Source: Demequina sp. NBRC 110055 (GTDB lineage Bacteria; Actinomycetota; Actinomycetes; Actinomycetales; Demequinaceae). From it: a DNA stretch of 64,000 bases. Where the stretch lies: contig NZ_BBRL01000004.1 of the NCBI RefSeq assembly GCF_002090135.1, positions 1,218,243 through 1,282,242 on the forward strand. Reading direction: 5' to 3'. Of this stretch, positions 60,438 to 64,000 are shown in pieces (the stretch's first letter is position 1; each line of letters begins with the position of its first letter). The notes under the pieces were generated by a model. It saw only the letters and a list, made by a program, of their open reading frames with translations. It was not told where the DNA came from and made no database searches. Made by a program: the position numbers and the translations under genes.

Positions 60438-62072
60438 CTACTCGACGGCCAGGTCGCGACGGCGGAAGCCGGCGAACCCCACGAGAGTGAAGCCAAGTGC
60501 GACCAGCGTGACCCACGCCAGCCCGGTCCAATCGGTCTCCGTGACGACGACGTTGGGCGCGTGCCACAAGGGGCTGATCCCGAGCGCCCAGTCGGGAAAC
60601 TTGAACGACGGCCCCAACAGGGTGATGACGAAGGTCGCAGCGACGCCCGCCCACGCCGCGACGGCTACCTTGGGCCGGGCGCCCACGATCGCCACGGACA
60701 CCGCGATGATGGTCCAGATGGCCGGCCCCATCATGAAGGCCTGGAGCCACACCTCGCCGAACTCGACGCCGAGGTCCGCGCCCGAGGCGAGCGCCGCGAT
60801 GACGGCTCCTGCGATGCCCATGTAGACCAGGGGAAGCGCTAGCGCGAGCGCCACATTCGCCGCGTAGTACCGAGGCCGTGCGGTCGCCGTCGCCATGATG
60901 GGCTCGACTCGGTCCTCCATCTCCTCGCCCCGGACCCGCAGTAGGACCTGCACGCTCGGGATGGCCGCGAAGATCGACACCAGGGAGAGCACGGAGACAA
61001 GGAACTCGCCCACCAGGTCGTCGGGGTTCACGGCGCCCGAGGCGAGCGCGGCGGCGAGGGGGCTGCCCTCCTTAATGAGGTCCGTGATGGACATCGCGAA
61101 GTAGCCGAACACGAATCCCAGCAGCACAAACGCGATGGTCCACGTGATCACCGAGCCCCTGGCGAGGCGCCACGCGAGACCCCACGGCCCGCGCGCCCGC
61201 CCGCGCTCGGGTCCGGGTCCGGGCTTGATGAGGCCCTGGCCAAAGTCGCGGCCGCCCTCGAGCGCGAAGGCGATCACCAGCAGGACCGCGGCCAGGCCGA
61301 TGCCGAGTGACAGCGGCCACCACCGATTGTCGCCGGCGGGCGCGGTCTCCTGCATCCAGCCCAGGGGGTTCATCCAGATGGCCCACGCCGGGCCTTCGAC
61401 GGAGTAGACGAAGCCCCGCAGGATGAACAGCGTGCCGAGCGTCCCCACGGAGATGGCTGTGGAGGTGCGCGCGTCGGCGCCGATCTGCGCTGCGACCGCC
61501 GCGACCCCCGCGAACATCCAGCCGGTCACGGTCCAGGTGCTGGCGAGGAGCAGCGAGTTCTCGGTGCCACCGCCGCAGAGGATGGTCAGGCTGCCCGCGA
61601 TGACGCCGGTCGCGACCGCGCCGGTGAGGGCCATGATGACGCCCGTCAGCAGCCGCGTGGAGCGGCCCATCACGCCCGAGGCGAGCAGTTCCGCTTGCCC
61701 CGAGTCCTCCTGGCCGCGGGTGGCGCGAACGACGGTGAAGATCGCCCCCATGGCCGCGAGGAAGCCGCCCAGCGCAAGCGTGCGCCACGCATTGAATCCG
61801 TCGGTGGTGAGCAGGTCGTTCGCGGGGCCGAAGATGAGACCCACCGCTGGATTCGAGTCGATCGCCTGCTGCAATGCCTCCCGGTCGGACCGGTCGGGAA
61901 ACACCCAGGGGTAGACCAGCACCGACGACACGGACAGCAGCGTCACGAGCGCGAGCCACGGCGCCATGCGCCGCCCGTCGTGGTGAAGTGACGTGGTGAG
62001 CAGCAGCCGAGTGCCGGTGGCCTTGGGGGCGGCCTTGGGTGTGGCCGATGCCGTGGCGGGCTGGGCGGTCAT
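60438..62072 (-). CDS. ABC-2 type exporter permease
   Basis: This 544-residue membrane protein has about twelve helices arranged as two similar halves (about 20-290 and 310-540), like the fused exporter permeases of polyketide or antibiotic efflux systems. The N-terminus is a short Ala/Thr/Lys-rich tail. ATG 62072 overlaps the stop of the ATPase gene (ATGA). With the ATPase it should form a complete exporter; the substrate is unknown. Its stop is adjacent to a GGCCGATGC-word copy shared with the end of the uraH region. Confidence 0.9.
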   Translation of the reverse strand: MTAQPATASATPKAAPKATGTRLLLTTSLHHDGRRMAPWLALVTLLSVSSVLVYPWVFPDRSDREALQQAIDSNPAVGLIFGPANDLLTTDGFNAWRTLALGGFLAAMGAIFTVVRATRGQEDSGQAELLASGVMGRSTRLLTGVIMALTGAVATGVIAGSLTILCGGGTENSLLLASTWTVTGWMFAGVAAVAAQIGADARTSTAISVGTLGTLFILRGFVYSVEGPAWAIWMNPLGWMQETAPAGDNRWWPLSLGIGLAAVLLVIAFALEGGRDFGQGLIKPGPGPERGRARGPWGLAWRLARGSVITWTIAFVLLGFVFGYFAMSITDLIKEGSPLAAALASGAVNPDDLVGEFLVSVLSLVSIFAAIPSVQVLLRVRGEEMEDRVEPIMATATARPRYYAANVALALALPLVYMGIAGAVIAALASGADLGVEFGEVWLQAFMMGPAIWTIIAVSVAIVGARPKVAVAAWAGVAATFVITLLGPSFKFPDWALGISPLWHAPNVVVTETDWTGLAWVTLVALGFTLVGFAGFRRRDLAVE

Positions 62073-62959
62073 CGCGTCGCCTTGTCGTACAGCTCGAGGA
62101 AGAGCTTCTCGAGGCTCGCGGGCTGGACGGTGAGGTCGCTCAGCCCGTACTGGGTGAGCAGGGCCATGGCCTCGCCTATCTGGCTGGGCTCGACGGTGGC
62201 GGTGAGGTCGTGACCGCTGAGGGTGACGTCGTCGAGCGCCGCGAGGAGGGCGGCGTCGGGCGTGCGCGCGAGGCTCGCGGTGATGGTGGAGCGGGTGTCG
62301 GTGCGCAGGTCGTCCAGGGTGCCGGTGCGGACGATGGCTCCCTCGCGGATGATGCTGATGCGGTCCGTCAGGGTTTCGACCTCGGACATGATGTGGCTCG
62401 ACAGCAGCACCGTGACGCCGCGGTCCTTGGCCTCCTGGATGGTGTCCTGAAACACCTGTTCCATGAGGGGGTCGAGGCCGGAGGTGGGCTCGTCCAGAAT
62501 GAGCAGCTCGGCATCGGAGGCGAGGGCGGCGACGAGGGCGACCTTCTGCTTGTTGCCCTTGGAGTACTGGCGTCCACGCTTGGTGGTGTCGAGCTCGAAC
62601 CGCTCCACTAGTTCTTTGCGCCGGGCCTCGTCGAGGCTGCCGCGCAGCGCCCCGAGCAGGTCGATGGCCTCGCCGCCCGTCATGCCAGGCCACAGGGAGA
62701 CATCCCCGGGCACGTAGGCGAGGCGCCGGTGGAGCGCGACGACGTCCTTCCACGGGTCGCCACCGAGCAAGGCGACATTGCCGGCATCTGCCTTGAGCAG
62801 GCCCAGCAACACCCGGATGGTGGTGGACTTGCCCGCGCCATTGGGGCCGAGGAATCCGTGCACCTCGCCCTTCGTCACCGTGAGATCGAGCCCATCGAGC
62901 GCCCGAAACTTGCCGAAGTGCTTGGTGAGGCCACTGACCTCGATGACGGCGTCAGGCAT
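62069..62959 (-). CDS. ABC exporter ATP-binding protein
   Basis: This 296-residue ATPase has Walker A GPNGAGKST (about 39-47), Walker B LLILDEP, SSHIMSEVE as the H-loop, and an unusual signature reading YSKGNKQKV in place of LSGGQ, which is common in this drug/antibiotic exporter subgroup. The C-terminal domain (about 220-296) is the DUF4162-like extension. ATG 62959 follows GAGGGAG. It is the first gene of a two-gene operon with the ABC-2 permease. Confidence 0.92.
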   Translation of the reverse strand: MPDAVIEVSGLTKHFGKFRALDGLDLTVTKGEVHGFLGPNGAGKSTTIRVLLGLLKADAGNVALLGGDPWKDVVALHRRLAYVPGDVSLWPGMTGGEAIDLLGALRGSLDEARRKELVERFELDTTKRGRQYSKGNKQKVALVAALASDAELLILDEPTSGLDPLMEQVFQDTIQEAKDRGVTVLLSSHIMSEVETLTDRISIIREGAIVRTGTLDDLRTDTRSTITASLARTPDAALLAALDDVTLSGHDLTATVEPSQIGEAMALLTQYGLSDLTVQPASLEKLFLELYDKATR

Positions 62960-63058
62960 GGGCGGCTCCCTCGCGTAACTTGCTCCTACGAGCGACCCTA
63001 GACCCGGCGTGGCGCGCGGTGCGGGAATCGCCGCGCCGTCCACGTGGTTGGCCTCACC

Positions 63059-63895
63059 ATGGTTGATTCAGTGAAGCTCAACGATTCCACGACGATCCCC
63101 CAGCTGGGATTCGGCACGTACCTGGTGCCTCCCGAGGAGACGGCGGCCACCGTCGGTGCCGCACTCGAGGTCGGGTACCGCCACATCGACACGGCGCAGG
63201 GTTACAAGAACGAGGCCGAGGTCGGCGAGGCCGTCGCGGACTCCGGCATCCCGCGTGACGAGATCTATCTCACCTCCAAGCTCCAGAACGGCAACCACCG
63301 TCGCGACGACGTGATCCGCACGTTCGAGGAGACGCTGGAGAAGCTACGCGTCGACAGGCTCGACCTGTTCCTTATTCACTGGCCGCTGCCCACGCGCTAC
63401 GACGGCGACTTCGTGTCGACGTGGAAGGCGATGCTGGAGCTCACCGCAGACGGCAGGCTCACGTCGGTTGGCGTGTCCAACTTCCAGCCCGATCACCTCA
63501 ACCAGATTGTCGACGCGACCGGGCTCGCGCCGGCGGTCAACCAGATCGAGGTGCACCCCTACTTCCGCAACGAGGCCGCTCGCCAGGCGTCGCACGACCA
63601 CGCAATCGCTGTCGAGGCGTGGGGCCCGCTGGGTCAGGGAGCGGTGCTTGACGACGCGACGGTGGCCGAGATCGCCGCCGAGACCGGACGCGCCCCGTCC
63701 CAGGTGATCCTGCGCTGGCACCTGCAACGCGGCGACATCATCTTCCCCAAGTCGATGAAGCGCGAACGCATGGAGGAGAACTTCGCGATCTTCGACTTCA
63801 CGCTCACGCCCGAGCAGATGACCCGCATCGACGCGCTCGACCAGGGGGAGTCCGGCCGTCAGGGCCCCAACCCTGACACCTTCGACATGGTCTGA
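63059..63895 (+). CDS. Aldo/keto reductase
   Basis: This 278-residue NADPH-dependent carbonyl reductase of the AKR5-like group has the catalytic tetrad D44 (HIDTAQ), Y49, K74 (LTSKLQN) and H107 (FLIHWP). The cofactor motif is near FPKSMKRERMEENF. I use ATG 63059; a GTG at 63044 is in frame but unsupported. It is divergent from the exporter operon and ends just before the second palindromic repeat. Substrate unknown. Confidence 0.93.
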   Translation: MVDSVKLNDSTTIPQLGFGTYLVPPEETAATVGAALEVGYRHIDTAQGYKNEAEVGEAVADSGIPRDEIYLTSKLQNGNHRRDDVIRTFEETLEKLRVDRLDLFLIHWPLPTRYDGDFVSTWKAMLELTADGRLTSVGVSNFQPDHLNQIVDATGLAPAVNQIEVHPYFRNEAARQASHDHAIAVEAWGPLGQGAVLDDATVAEIAAETGRAPSQVILRWHLQRGDIIFPKSMKRERMEENFAIFDFTLTPEQMTRIDALDQGESGRQGPNPDTFDMV

Positions 63896-63912
63896 GCCTC
63901 ACTCGCACGCCA

Positions 63913-63973
63913 CAGCGCCCCATGGGACAACCACCGTTGCTTTGAACCGATCGGTGCGTCCTATGGGGCGCTG
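63913..63973. repeat. 61-bp intergenic palindromic repeat, copy 2
   Basis: Same length as copy 1 at 41035, with ten base differences. It starts CAGCGCCCCATGGGAC and ends CCTATGGGGCGCTG. Outer arms pair over 16 positions including one G-T. Relative to copy 1, the sixth pair changes T-A to C-G on both sides, and the unpaired A-C at position 15 becomes A-T. It lies 17 bases after the aldo/keto reductase stop, so it is probably a terminator-like element. Confidence 0.8.
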
Positions 63974-64000
63974 AGCGTTGTTGTCCGCGCAGAGTCCGAC

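Noticed and set aside
264..62051. GGCCGATGC as a Chi or KOPS motif
   Set aside because: Copies are almost balanced between strands over 64 kb and occur as inverted pairs in terminators, whereas Chi and KOPS are polar. Not excluded without replichore data.
1..64000. tRNA, rRNA, prophage, transposase, CRISPR or replication-origin features
   Set aside because: I looked for TpsiC-like GTTCGAATC strings, integrases, terminase or Cas motifs and DnaA-box clusters and saw none. Base composition is even throughout.

Overview
The window is about 70% GC, gene-dense and free of mobile elements. It has many start/stop overlaps of the ATGA type and many genes that follow a TANNNT -10 box by 6-8 bases with no ribosome-binding site. 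GlgE, an MSH-free set of housekeeping enzymes, MsiK-dependent style sugar ABC systems (no ATPase gene beside them), CebR-like operators and LxxTG-like surface proteins point to an actinobacterium, most likely Micrococcales (Demequina/Cellulomonas-like). The genus is inference only.

Layout. 0-2.3 kb: end of a membrane protein, a lipoprotein and a cysteine-free YbbN-like thioredoxin/TPR protein. 2.3-6.5 kb (-): glgE-glgB for alpha-glucan synthesis; glgX (debranching) lies at 17.7-19.8 kb. 6.7-17.6 kb: a galactan-utilisation locus (LacI regulator with two operators, GH42 beta-galactosidase, binding protein, two permeases, and a large secreted GH53 endo-galactanase with carbohydrate-binding modules). 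20-23.4 kb: membrane protein, etfBA, SDR. 23.6-26.8 kb: surface-anchored ExeM/NucH nuclease. 26.9-33 kb: small hypothetical, cysteine desulfurase, epimerase, S8 lipoprotein protease, tyrosine phosphatase, mnmA, quinone-reductase-like MDR. 33.2-37.6 kb: second sugar ABC importer with CebR-type operators and its LacI regulator. 37.6-41 kb: TetR regulator, KstD-like flavoprotein and an SDR with an unusual N-terminal extension. 41-44.6 kb: DUF1275 protein, formamidase-family enzyme, AtzH-amidase fusion. 44.6-47.7 kb (-): TPP-riboswitch-controlled thiamine-precursor importer. 47.8-50.7 kb: ureidoglycine/serine-type aminotransferase and an allantoate amidohydrolase that runs in frame into an FKBP. 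50.8-54.2 kb: PhzF, lipid kinase, map/XRE pair, VOC protein. 54.3-59 kb: MASE1 histidine kinase divergent from a receiver-HEAT-GT2 operon. 59-60.4 kb: mocA-like gene divergent from uraD-uraH (urate breakdown). 60.4-63.9 kb: ABC-2 exporter and an aldo/keto reductase.

What stands out. (1) The 9-mer GGCCGATGC occurs at least 39 times (both strands) in 64 kb, 11 times as the 13-mer GGCCGATGCCGTG, inside genes and as inverted pairs that form terminators. This is the arrangement of DNA-uptake sequences in Neisseria and Pasteurellaceae. (2) A 61-bp palindromic intergenic repeat occurs twice (41035 and 63913) with a compensatory base-pair change. (3) An AllC-FKBP in-frame fusion keeps a perfect internal SD and ATG. 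(4) A 14-bp palindrome carries overlapping -10 boxes for two divergent leaderless genes. (5) The receiver-HEAT-GT2 operon looks like a phosphorelay-controlled surface polysaccharide synthase.
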